This document shows, in pieces, positions 11,301 through 26,300 of a stretch of 64,000 nt of DNA. The DNA lies in the NCBI GenBank assembly GCA_932521025.1, contig OW051472.1:7626001-7690000 (forward strand), read 5' to 3'. Origin of the DNA: Oscheius onirici. Its lineage: Eukaryota; Nematoda; Chromadorea; Rhabditida; Rhabditidae. The position numbers and the translations under genes are program-made. Position 1 is the stretch's first letter; every line of letters begins with the position of its first letter. Under the pieces are notes generated by a model that had not been told where the DNA came from, made no database searches, and saw only the letters and a program-made list of their open reading frames with translations.

Positions 11301-14300
11301 TCCAAGCACAACTTCGACCTCGACGAGCACGACTTCGACGAGCACGACTAGTACAACTCCAACAACAACGTCGACTTCTACAACTAGCACAACTCCAAGC
11401 ACAACCTCGACGAGCACGACTAGCACAACTCCTACAACAACGTCGACTTCTACAACTAGCACCACTCCAAGCACAACTTCGACCTCGACGAGCACGACTT
11501 CGACGAGCACGACTAGTACAACTCCAACAACAACATCGACTTCTACAACTAGCACAACTCCAAGCACAACTTCGACCTCGACGAGCACGACTTCGACGTC
11601 CACGACTAGTACAACTCCTACAACAACGTCGACTTCTACAACTAGCACAACTCCAAGCACAACCTCGACCTCGACGAGCACGACTAGTACAACTCCTACA
11701 ACAACGTCGACTTCTACAACTAGCACCACTCCAAGCACAACTTCGACCTCGACGAGCACGACTTCGACGAGCACGACTAGTACAACTCCAACAACAACAT
11801 CGACTTCTACAACTAGCACAACTCCAAGCACAACTTCGACCTCGACGAGCACGACTTCGACGAGCACGACTAGTACAACTCCAACAACAACGTCGACTTC
11901 TACAACTAGCACAACTCCAAGCACAACTTCGACGAGCACGACTAGCACAACTCCTACAACAACGTCGACTTCTACAACTAGCACCACTCCAAGCACAACT
12001 TCGACCTCGACGAGCACGACTTCGACGAGCACGACTAGTACAACTCCAACAACAACGTCGACTTCTACAACTAGCACAACCCCGACCTCGACGAGCACGA
12101 CTAGCACAACTCCTACAACAACGTCGACTTCTACAACTAGCACCACTCCAAGCGCAACTTCGAGCTCGACGAGCACGACTTCGACGAGCACGACTAGTAC
12201 AACTCCAACAACAACGTCGACTTCTACAACTAGCACCACTCCAAGCACAACTTCGACCTCGACGAGCACGACTTCGACGAGCACGACTAGTACAACTCCA
12301 ACAACAACGTCAACTTCTACAACTAGCACAACTCCAAGCACAACTTCGACGAGCACGACTAGCACAACTCCTACAACAACGTCGACTTCTACAACTAGCA
12401 CCACTCCAAGCACAACTTCGACCTCGACGAGCACGACTTCGACGAGCACGACTAGTACAACTCCAACAACAACGTCGACTTCTACAACTAGCACCACTCC
12501 AAGCACAACTTCGACCTCGACGAGCACGACTTCGACGAGCACGACTAGTACAACTCCAACAACAACGTCGACTTCTACAACTAGCACAACTCCAAGCACA
12601 ACCTCGACGAGCACGACTAGCACAACTCCTACAACAACGTCGACTTCTACAACTAGCACCACTCCAAGCACAACTTCGACCTCGACGAGCACGACTTCGA
12701 CGAGCACGACTAGTACAACTCCAACAACAACATCGACTTCTACAACTAGCACAACTCCAAGCACAACTTCGACCTCGACGAGCACGACTTCGACGTCCAC
12801 GACTAGTACAACTCCTACAACAACGTCGACTTCTACAACTAGCACAACTCCAAGCACAACCTCGACCTCGACGAGCACGACTTCGACGAGCACGACTAGT
12901 ACAACTCCAACAACAACGTCGACTTCTACAACTAGCACAACTCCAAGCACAACTTCGACGAGCACGACTAGTACAACTCCAACAACAACGTCGACTTCTA
13001 CAACTAGCACAACCTCGACCTCGACGAGCACGACTAGCACAACTCCTACAACAACGTCGACTTCTACAACTAGCACAACTCCAAGCACAACTTCGACCTC
13101 GACGAGCACGACTAGCACAACTCCTACAACAACGTCGACTTCTACAACTAGCACAACTCCAAGCACAACTTCGACCTCGACGAGCACGACTTCGACGAGC
13201 ACGACTTCGACGAGCACGACTAGTACAACTCCAACAACAACGTCGACTTCTACAACTAGCACAACTCCAAGCACAACCTCGACGAGCACGACTAGCACAA
13301 CTCCTACAACAACGTCGACTTCTACAACTAGCACCACTCCAAGCACAACTTCGACCTCGACGAGCACGACTAGCACAACTCCTACAACAACGTCGACTTC
13401 TACAACTAGCACAACTCCAAGCACAACCTCGACCTCGACGAGCACGACTTCGACGAGCACGACTAGTACAACTCCAACAACAACGTCGACTTCTACAACT
13501 AGCACAACTCCAAGCACAACCTCGACGAGCACGACTAGCACAACTCCTACAACAACGTCGACTTCTACAACTAGCACCACTCCAAGCACAACTTCGACCT
13601 CGACGAGCACGACTTCGACGAGCACGACTAGTACAACTCCAACAACAACGTCGACTTCTACAACTAGCACAACCTCGACCTCGACGAGCACGACTAGCAC
13701 AACTCCTACAACAACGTCGACTTCTACAACTAGCACAACTCCAAGCACAACTTCGACCTCGACGAGCACGACTAGCACAACTCCTACAACAACGTCGACT
13801 TCTACAACTAGCACCACTCCAAGCACAACTTCGACCTCGACGAGCACGACTTCGACGAGCACGACTAGTACAACTCCTACAACAACGTCGACTTCTACAA
13901 CTAGCACAACTCCAAGCACAACTTCGACCTCGACGAGCACGACTTCGACGAGCACGACTAGTACAACTCCTACAACAACGTCGACTTCTACAACTAGCAC
14001 CACTCCAAGCACAACTTCGACCTCGACGAGCACGACTTCGACGAGCACGACTAGTACAACTCCTACAACAACGTCGACTTCTACAACTAGCACAACTCCA
14101 AGCACAACTTCGACCTCGACGAGCACGACTTCGACGTCCACGACTAGTACAACTCCTACAACAACGTCGACTTCTACAACTAGCACAACTCCAAGCACAA
14201 CCTCGACCTCGACGAGCACGACTAGTACAACTCCAACAACAACGTCGACTTCTACAACTAGCACAACTTCGACCTCGACGAGCACGACTAGCACAACTCC

Positions 14301-17300
14301 TACAACAACGTCGACTTCTACAACTAGCACAACTCCAAGCACAACTTCGACCTCGACGAGCACGACTTCGACGTCCACGACTAGTACAACTCCTACAACA
14401 ACGTCGACTTCTACAACTAGCACCACTCCAAGCACAACTTCGACGAGCACGACTAGTACAACTCCAACAACAACGTCGACTTCTACAACTAGCACAATTC
14501 CAAGCACAACTTCGACGAGCACGACTAGTACAACTCCAACAACAACGTCGACTTCTACAACTAGCACCACTCCAAGCACAACTTCGACCTCGACGAGCAC
14601 GACTTCGACGAGCACGACTAGTACAACTCCAACAACAACGTCGACTTCTACAACTAGCACAACTTCGACCTCGACGAGCACGACTAGCACAACTCCTACA
14701 ACAACGTCGACTTCTACAACTAGCACAACTCCAAGCACAACTTCGACCTCGACGAGCACGACTTCGACGAGCACGACTAGTACAACTCCAACAACAACGT
14801 CGACTTCTACAACTAGCACAACTCCAAGCACAACCTCGACCTCGACGAGCACGACTTCGACGAGCACGACTAGTACAACTCCAACAACAACGTCGACTTC
14901 TACAACTAGCACAACTTCGACCTCGACGAGCACGACTAGCACAACTCCTACAACAACGTCGACTTCTACAACTAGCACAACTCCAAGCACAACTTCGACC
15001 TCGACGAGCACGACTTCGACGTCCACGACTAGTACAACTCCTACAACAACGTCGACTTCTACAACTAGCACAACTCCAAGCACAACCTCGACCTCGACGA
15101 GCACGACTAGCACAACTCCTACAACAACGTCGACTTCTACAACTAGCACAACTCCAAGCACAACTTCGACCTCGACGAGCACGACTTCGACGAGCACGAC
15201 TAGTACAACTCCAACAACAACGTCGACTTCTACAACTAGCACAATTCCAAGCACAACTTCGACGAGCACGACTAGTACAACTCCTACAACAACGTCGACT
15301 TCTACAACTAGCACCACTCCAAGCACAACTTCGACCTCGACGAGCACGACTTCGACGAGCACGACTAGTACAACTCCAACAACAACGTCGACTTCTACAA
15401 CTAGCACAATTCCAAGCACAACTTCGACAAGCACGACTAGTACAACTCCAACAACAACGTCGACTTCTACAACTAGCACCACTCCAAGCACAACTTCGAC
15501 GAGCACGACTAGTACAACTCCAACAACAACGTCGACTTCTACAACTAGCACAATTCCAAGCACAACTTCGACAAGCACGACTAGTACAACTCCAACAACA
15601 ACGTCGACTTCTACAACTAGCACCACTCCAAGCACAACTTCGACGAGCACGACTAGTACAACTCCAACAACAACGTCGACTTCTACAACTAGCACCACTC
15701 CAAGCACAACTTCGACCTCGACGAGCACGACTAGTACAACTCCAACAACAACGTCGACTTCTACAACTAGCACAACTTCGACCTCGACGAGCACGACTAG
15801 CACAACTCCTACAACAACGTCGACTTCTACAACTAGCACAACTCCAAGCACAACTTCGACCTCGACGAGCACGACTTCGACGAGCACGACTAGTACAACT
15901 CCAACAACAACGTCGACTTCTACAACTAGCACAACTTCGACCTCGACGAGCACTACTAGCACAACTCCTACAACAACGTCGACTTCTACAACTAGCACAA
16001 CTCCAAGCACAACTTCGACCTCGACGAGCACGACTTCGACGAGCACGACTAGTACAACTCCAACAACAACGTCGACTTCTACAACTAGCACAACTCCAAG
16101 CACAACCTCGACCTCGACGAGCACGACTTCGACGAGCACGACTAGTACAACTCCAACAACAACGTCGACTTCTACAACTAGCACAACTTCGACCTCGACG
16201 AGCACTACTAGCACAACTCCTACAACAACGTCGACTTCTACAACTAGCACAACTCCAAGCACAACTTCGACCTCGACGAGCACGACTTCGACGTCCACGA
16301 CTAGTACAACTCCTACAACAACGTCGACTTCTACAACTAGCACAACTCCAAGCACAACCTCGACCTCGACGAGCACGACTAGCACAACTCCTACAACAAC
16401 GTCGACTTCTACAACTAGCACAACTCCAAGCACAACTTCGACCTCGACGAGCACGACTTCGACGAGCACGACTAGTACAACTCCAACAACAACGTCGACT
16501 TCTACAACTAGCACAATTCCAAGCACAACTTCGACGAGCACGACTAGTACAACTCCTACAACAACGTCGACTTCTACAACTAGCACCACTCCAAGCACAA
16601 CTTCGACCTCGACGAGCACGACTTCGACGAGCACGACTAGTACAACTCCAACAACAACGTCGACTTCTACAACTAGCACAATTCCAAGCACAACTTCGAC
16701 GAGCACGACTAGTACAACTCCAACAACAACGTCGACTTCTACAACTAGCACCACTCCAAGCACAACTTCGACCTCGACGAGCACGACTTCGACGAGCACG
16801 ACTAGTACAACTCCAACAACAACGTCGACTTCTACAACTAGCACAACTCCAAGCACAACCTCGACCTCGACGAGCACGACCTCGACGAGCACGACTAGCA
16901 CAACTCCTACAACAACGTCGACTTCTACAACTAGCACAACTCCAAGCACAACTTCGACCTCGACGAGCACGACTAGCACAACTCCTACAACAACGTCGAC
17001 TTCTACAACTAGCACAACTCCAAGCACAACTTCGACCTCGACGAGCACGACTTCGACGAGCACGACTAGTACAACTCCTACAACAACGTCGACTTCTACA
17101 ACTAGCACCACTCCAAGCACAACTTCGACCTCGACGAGCACGACTTCGACGAGCACGACTAGTACAACTCCAACAACAACGTCGACTTCTACAACTAGCA
17201 CCACTCCAAGCACAACTTCGACCTCGACGAGCACGACTTCGACGAGCACGACTAGTACAACTCCAACAACAACGTCGACTTCTACAACTAGCACAACTCC

Positions 17301-20300
17301 AAGCACAACCTCGACCTCGACGAGCACGACTTCGACGAGCACGACTAGTACAACTCCAACAACAACGTCGACTTCTACAACTAGCACAACTTCGACCTCG
17401 ACGAGCACGACTAGCACAACTCCTACAACAACGTCGACTTCTACAACTAGCACAACTCCAAGCACAACTTCGACCTCGACGAGCACGACTTCGACGTCCA
17501 CGACTAGTACAACTCCTACAACAACGTCGACTTCTACAACTAGCACAACTCCAAGCACAACCTCGACCTCGACGAGCACGACTAGCACAACTCCTACAAC
17601 AACGTCGACTTCTACAACTAGCACAACTCCAAGCACAACTTCGACCTCGACAAGCACGACTTCGACGAGCACGACTAGTACAACTCCAACAACAACGTCG
17701 ACTTCTACAACTAGCACAACTCCAAGCACAACCTCGACCTCGACGAGCACGACTTCGACGAGCACGACTAGTACAACTCCAACAACAACGTCGACTTCTA
17801 CAACTAGCACAACTCCAAGCACAACTTCGACCTCGACGAGCACGACTTCGACGAGCACGACTAGTACAACTCCAACAACAACGTCGACTTCTACAACTAG
17901 CACAACTCCAAGCACAACTTCGACCTCGACGAGCACGACTAGTACAACTCCAACAACAACGTCGACTTCTACAACTAGCACAACTCCAAGCACAACCTCG
18001 ACCTCGACGAGCACGACTTCGACGAGCACGACTAGTACAACTCCAACAACAACGTCGACTTCTACAACTAGCACAACTTCGACCTCGACGAGCACGACTA
18101 GCACAACTCCTACAACAACGTCGACTTCTACAACTAGCACAACTCCAAGCACAACTTCGACCTCGACGAGCACGACTTCGACGTCCACGACTAGTACAAC
18201 TCCTACAACAACGTCGACTTCTACAACTAGCACAACTCCAAGCACAACCTCGACCTCGACGAGCACGACTAGCACAACTCCTACAACAACGTCGACTTCT
18301 ACAACTAGCACAACTCCAAGCACAACTTCGACCTCGACGAGCACGACTTCGACGAGCACGACTAGTACAACTCCAACAACAACGTCGACTTCTACAACTA
18401 GCACAATTCCAAGCACAACTTCGACGAGCACGACTAGTACAACTCCTACAACAACGTCGACTTCTACAACTAGCACCACTCCAAGCACAACTTCGACCTC
18501 GACGAGCACGACTTCGACGAGCACGACTAGTACAACTCCAACAACAACGTCGACTTCTACAACTAGCACAACTTCGACCTCGACGAGCACGACTAGCACA
18601 ACTCCTACAACAACGTCGACTTCTACAACTAGCACAACTCCAAGCACAACTTCGACCTCGACGAGCACGACTTCGACGTCCACGACTAGTACAACTCCTA
18701 CAACAACGTCGACTTCTACAACTAGCACAACTCCAAGCACAACCTCGACCTCGACGAGCACGACTAGCACAACTCCTACAACAACGTCGACTTCTACAAC
18801 TAGCACAACTCCAAGCACAACTTCGACCTCGACGAGCACGACTTCGACGAGCACGACTAGTACAACTCCAACAACAACGTCGACTTCTACAACTAGCACA
18901 ATTCCAAGCACAACTTCGACGAGCACGACTAGTACAACTCCTACAACAACGTCGACTTCTACAACTAGCACCACTCCAAGCACAACTTCGACCTCGACGA
19001 GCACGACTTCGACGAGCACGACTAGTACAACTCCAACAACAACGTCGACTTCTACAACTAGCACAATTCCAAGCACAACTTCGACGAGCACGACTAGTAC
19101 AACTCCAACAACAACGTCGACTTCTACAACTAGCACAATTCCAAGCACAACTTCGACGAGCACGACTAGTACAACTCCTACAACAACGTCGACTTCTACA
19201 ACTAGCACCACTCCAAGCACAACTTCGACCTCGACGAGCACGACTTCGACGAGCACGACTAGTACAACTCCAACAACAACGTCGACTTCTACAACTAGCA
19301 CAACTCCAAGCACAACCTCGACCTCGACGAGCACGACCTCGACGAGCACGACTAGCACAACTCCTACAACAACGTCGACTTCTACAACTAGCACAACTCC
19401 AAGCACAACTTCGACCTCGACGAGCACGACTAGCACAACTCCTACAACAACGTCGACTTCTACAACTAGCACAACTCCAAGCACAACTTCGACCTCGACG
19501 AGCACGACTTCGACGAGCACGACTAGTACAACTCCTACAACAACGTCGACTTCTACAACTAGCACCACTCCAAGCACAACTTCGACCTCGACGAGCACGA
19601 CTTCGACGAGCACGACTAGTACAACTCCAACAACAACGTCGACTTCTACAACTAGCACCACTCCAAGCACAACTTCGACCTCGACGAGCACGACTTCGAC
19701 GAGCACGACTAGTACAACTCCAACAACAACGTCGACTTCTACAACTAGCACAACTCCAAGCACAACCTCGACCTCGACGAGCACGACTTCGACGAGCACG
19801 ACTAGTACAACTCCAACAACAACGTCGACTTCTACAACTAGCACAACTTCGACCTCGACGAGCACGACTAGCACAACTCCTACAACAACGTCGACTTCTA
19901 CAACTAGCACAACTCCAAGCACAACTTCGACCTCGACGAGCACGACTTCGACGTCCACGACTAGTACAACTCCTACAACAACGTCGACTTCTACAACTAG
20001 CACAACTCCAAGCACAACCTCGACCTCGACGAGCACGACTAGCACAACTCCTACAACAACGTCGACTTCTACAACTAGCACAACTCCAAGCACAACTTCG
20101 ACCTCGACGAGCACGACTTCGACGAGCACGACTAGTACAACTCCAACAACAACGTCGACTTCTACAACTAGCACAACTCCAAGCACAACCTCGACCTCGA
20201 CGAGCACGACTTCGACGAGCACGACTAGTACAACTCCAACAACAACGTCGACTTCTACAACTAACACAACTTCGACCTCGACGAGCACGACTAGCACAAC

Positions 20301-23300
20301 TCCTACAACAACGTCGACTTCTACAACTAGCACAACTCCAAGCACAACTTCGACCTCGACGAGCACGACTTCGACGTCCACGACTAGTACAACTCCTACA
20401 ACAACGTCGACTTCTACAACTAGCACAACTCCAAGCACAACCTCGACCTCGACGAGCACGACTAGCACAACTCCTACAACAACGTCGACTTCTACAACTA
20501 GCACAACTCCAAGCACAACTTCGACCTCGACGAGCACGACTTCGACGAGCACGACTAGTACAACTCCAACAACAACGTCGACTTCTACAACTAGCACAAT
20601 TCCAAGCACAACTTCGACGAGCACGACTAGTACAACTCCTACAACAACGTCGACTTCTACAACTAGCACCACTCCAAGCACAACTTCGACCTCGACGAGC
20701 ACGACTTCGACGAGCACGACTAGTACAACTCCAACAACAACGTCGACTTCTACAACTAGCACCACTCCAAGCACAACTTCGACCTCGACGAGCACGACTT
20801 CGACGAGCACGACTAGTACAACTCCAACAACAACGTCGACTTCTACAACTAGCACAACTCCAAGCACAACCTCGACCTCGACGAGCACGACTAGCACAAC
20901 TCCTACAACAACGTCGACTTCTACAACTAGCACAACTCCAAGCACAACCTCGACCTCGACGAGCACGACTTCAACGAGCACGACTAGTACAACTCCAACA
21001 ACAACGTCGACTTCTACAACTAGCACAACTCCAAGCACAACTTCGACCTCGACGAGCACGACTTCGACGTCCACGACTAGTACAACTCCTACAACAACGT
21101 CGACTTCTACAACTAGCACAACTCCAAGCACAACCTCGACCTCGACGAGCACGACTTCGACGAGCACGACTAGTACAACTCCAACAACAACGTCGACTTC
21201 TACAACTAGCACCACTCCAAGCACAACTTCGACCTCGACGAGCACGACTTCGACGAGCACGACTAGTACAACTCCAACAACAACGTCGACTTCTACAACT
21301 AGCACAACTCCAAGCACAACCTCGACCTCGACGAGCACGACTTCGACGAGCACGACTAGTACAACTCCAACAACAACGTCGACTTCTACAACTAGCACAA
21401 CTTCGACCTCGACGAGCACGACTAGCACAACTCCTACAACAACGTCGACTTCTACAACTAGCACAACTCCAAGCACAACTTCGACCTCGACGAGCACGAC
21501 TTCGACGTCCACGACTAGTACAACTCCTACAACAACGTCGACTTCTACAACTAGCACAACTCCAAGCACAACCTCGACCTCGACGAGCACGACTAGCACA
21601 ACTCCTACAACAACGTCGACTTCTACAACTAGCACAACTCCAAGCACAACTTCGACCTCGACGAGCACGACTTCGACGAGCACGACTAGTACAACTCCAA
21701 CAACAACGTCGACTTCTACAACTAGCACAACTCCAAGCACAACCTCGACCTCGACGAGCACGACTTCGACGAGCACGACTAGTACAACTCCAACAACAAC
21801 GTCGACTTCTACAACTAGCACAACTTCGACCTCGACGAGCACGACTAGCACAACTCCTACAACAACGTCGACTTCTACAACTAGCACAACTCCAAGCACA
21901 ACTTCGACCTCGACGAGCACGACTTCGACGTCCACGACTAGTACAACTCCTACAACAACGTCGACTTCTACAACTAGCACAACTCCAAGCACAACCTCGA
22001 CCTCGACGAGCACGACTAGCACAACTCCTACAACAACGTCGACTTCTACAACTAGCACAACTCCAAGCACAACTTCGACCTCGACGAGCACGACTTCGAC
22101 GAGCACGACTAGTACAACTCCAACAACAACGTCGACTTCTACAACTAGCACAACTCCAAGCACAACCTCGACCTCGACGAGCACGACTTCGACGAGCACG
22201 ACTAGTACAACTCCTACAACAACGTCGACTTCTACAACTAGCACAACTCCAAGCACAACTTCGACCTCGACGAGCACGACTTCGACGTCCACGACTAGTA
22301 CAACTCCTACAACAACGTCGACTTCTACAACTAGCACCACTCCAAGCACAACCTCGACGAGCACGACTAGCACAACTCCTACAACAACGTCGACTTCTAC
22401 AACTAGCACCACTCCAAGCACAACTTCGACCTCGACGAGCACGACTTCGACGAGCACGACTAGTACAACTCCAACAACAACGTCGACTTCTACAACTAGC
22501 ACAACTCCAAGCACAACCTCGACGAGCACGACTAGCACAACTCCTACAACAACGTCGACTTCTACAACTAGCACCACTCCAAGCACAACTTCGACCTCGA
22601 CGAGCACGACTTCGACGAGCACGACTAGTACAACTCCAACAACAACATCGACTTCTACAACTAGCACAACTCCAAGCACAACTTCGACCTCGACGAGCAC
22701 GACTTCGACGTCCACGACTAGTACAACTCCTACAACAACGTCGACTTCTACAACTAGCACAACTCCAAGCACAACCTCGACCTCGACGAGCACGACTAGT
22801 ACAACTCCTACAACAACGTCGACTTCTACAACTAGCACCACTCCAAGCACAACTTCGACCTCGACGAGCACGACTTCGACGAGCACGACTAGTACAACTC
22901 CAACAACAACATCGACTTCTACAACTAGCACAACTCCAAGCACAACTTCGACCTCGACGAGCACGACTTCGACGAGCACGACTAGTACAACTCCAACAAC
23001 AACGTCGACTTCTACAACTAGCACAACTCCAAGCACAACTTCGACCTCGACGAGCACGACTTCGACGTCCACGACTAGTACAACTCCTACAACAACGTCG
23101 ACTTCTACAACTAGCACAACTCCAAGCACAACCTCGACCTCGACGAGCACGACTTCGACGAGCACGACTAGTACAACTCCTACAACAACGTCGACTTCTA
23201 AAACTAGCACCACTCCAAGCACAACTTCGACCTCGACGAGCACGACTTCGACGAGCACGACTAGTACAACTCCAACAACAACGTCGACTTCTACAACTAG

Positions 23301-26300
23301 CACCACTCCAAGCACAACTTCGACCTCGACGAGCACGACTTCGACGAGCACGACTAGTACAACTCCAACAACAACGTCGACTTCTACAACTAGCACAACT
23401 CCAAGCACAACCTCGACGAGCACGACTAGCACAACTCCTACAACAACGTCGACTTCTACAACTAGCACCACTCCAAGCACAACTTCGACCTCGACGAGCA
23501 CGACTTCGACGTCCACGACTAGTACAACTCCTACAACAACGTCGACTTCTACAACTAGCACAACTCCAAGCACAACCTCGACCTCGACGAGCACGACTTC
23601 GACGAGCACGACTAGTACAACTCCTACAACAACGTCGACTTCTACAACTAGCACCACTCCAAGCACAACTTCGACCTCGACGAGCACGACTTCGACGTCC
23701 ACGACTAGTACAACTCCTACAACAACGTCGACTTCTACAACTAGCACAACTCCAAGCACAACCTCGACCTCGACGAGCACGACTTCGACGAGCACGACTA
23801 GTACAACTCCAACAACAACGTCGACTTCTACAACTAGCACAACTCCAAGCACAACCTCGACCTCGACGAGCACGACTTCAACGAGCACGACTAGTACAAC
23901 TCCAACAACAACGTCGACTTCTACAACTAGCACCACTCCAAGCACAACTTCGACCTCGACGAGCACGACTTCGACGAGCACGACTAGTACAACTCCTACA
24001 ACAACGTCGACTTCTAAAACTAGCACCACTCCAAGCACAACTTCGACCTCGACGAGCACGACTTCGACGAGCACGACTAGTACAACTCCAACAACAACGT
24101 CGACTTCTACAACTAGCACAACTCCAAGCACAACCTCGACGAGCACGACTAGCACAACTCCTACAACAACGTCGACTTCTACAACTAGCACCACTCCAAG
24201 CACAACTTCGACCTCGACGAGCACGACTAGTACAACTCCAACAACAACGTCGACTTCTACAACTAGCACAACTCCAAGCACAACTTCGACCTCGACGAGC
24301 ACGACTTCGACGAGCACGACTAGCACAACTCCTACAACAACGTCGACTTCTACAACTAGCACAACTCCAAGCACAACCTCGACCTCGACGAGCTCGACTT
24401 CGACGAGCACGACTAGTACAACTCCAACAACAACGTCGACTTCTACAACTAGCACAACTCTAAGCACAACTTCGACCTCGACGAGCTCGACTTCGACGAG
24501 CACGACTAGTACAACTCCAACAACAACGTCGACTTCTACAACTAGCACAACTCCAAGCACAACTTCGACCTCGACGAGCACGACTTCGACGAGCACGACT
24601 AGTACAACTCCAACAACAACGTCGACTTCTACAACTAGCACAACTCCAAGCACAACCTCGACCTCGACGAGCTCGACTTCGACGAGCACGACTAGTACAA
24701 CTCCAACAACAACGTCGACTTCTACAACTAGCACAACTCCAAGCACAACCTCGACCTCGACGAGCACGACTTCGACGACCACGACTAGTACAACTCCAAC
24801 AACAACGTCGACTTCTACAACTAGCATAACTCCAAGCACAACTTCGACCTCGACGAGCACGACTTCGACGAGCACGACTAGCACAACTCCTACAACAACG
24901 TCGACTTCTACAACTAGCACAACTCCAAGCACAACCTCGACCTCGACGAGCTCGACTTCGACGAGCACGACTAGTACAACTCCAACAACAACGTCGACTT
25001 CTACAACTAGCACAACTCTAAGCACAACTTCGACCTCGACGAGCACGACTTCGACGTCCACGACTAGTACAACTCCTACAACAACGTCGACTTCTACAAC
25101 TAGCACAACTCCAAGCACAACCTCGACCTCGACGAGCACGACTTCGACGTCCACGACTAGTACAACTCCAACAACAACGTCGACTTCTACAACTAGCACA
25201 ACTCCAAGCACAACCTCGACCTCGACGAGCACGACTTCGACGAGCACGACTAGCACAACTCCTACAACAACGTCGACTTCTACAACTAGCACAACTCCAA
25301 GCACAACTTCGACCTCGACGAGCACGACTTCGACGAGCACGACTAGCACAACTCCTACAACAACGTCGACTTCTACAACTAGCACAACTCCAAGCACAAC
25401 CTCGACCTCGACGAGCACGACTTCGACGAGCACGACTAGCACAACTCCTACAACAACGTCGACTTCTACAACTAGCACAACTCCAAGCACAACCTCGACC
25501 TCGACGAGCTCGACTTCGACGAGCACGACTAGCACAACTCCTACAACAACGTCGACTTCTACAACTAGCACAACTCCAAGCACAACCTCGACCTCGACGA
25601 GCTCGACTTCGACGAGCACGACTAGTACAACTCCAACAACAACGTCGACTACTACAACTAGCACAACTCCAAGCACAACCTCGACCTCGACGAGCACGAC
25701 TTCGACGTCCACGACTAGTACAACTCCTACAACAACGTCGACTTCTACAACTAGCACAACTCCAAGCACAACTTCGACCTCGACGAGCACGACTTCGACG
25801 AGCACGACTAGCACAACTCCTACAACAACGTCGACTTCTACAACTAGCACAACTCCAAGCACAACCTCGACCTCGACGAGCTCGACTTCGACGAGCACGA
25901 CTAGCACAACTCCAACAACAACGTCGACTTCTACAACTAGCACAACTCCAAGCACAACCTCGACCTCGACGAGCACGACTTCGACGAGCACGACTAGCAC
26001 AACTCCAACAACAACGTCGACTTCTACAACTAGCACAACTCCAAGCACAACCTCGACCTCGACGAGCACGACTTCGACGAGCACGACTAGCACAACTCCT
26101 ACAACAACGTCGACTTCTACAACTAGCACAACTCCAAGCACAACTTCGACCTCGACGAGCACGACTTCGACGAGCACGACTAGCACAACTCCTACAACAA
26201 CGTCGACTTCTACAACTAGCACAACTCCAAGCACAACCTCGACCTCGACGAGCACGACTTCGACGAGCACGACTAGCACAACTCCTACAACAACGTCGAC

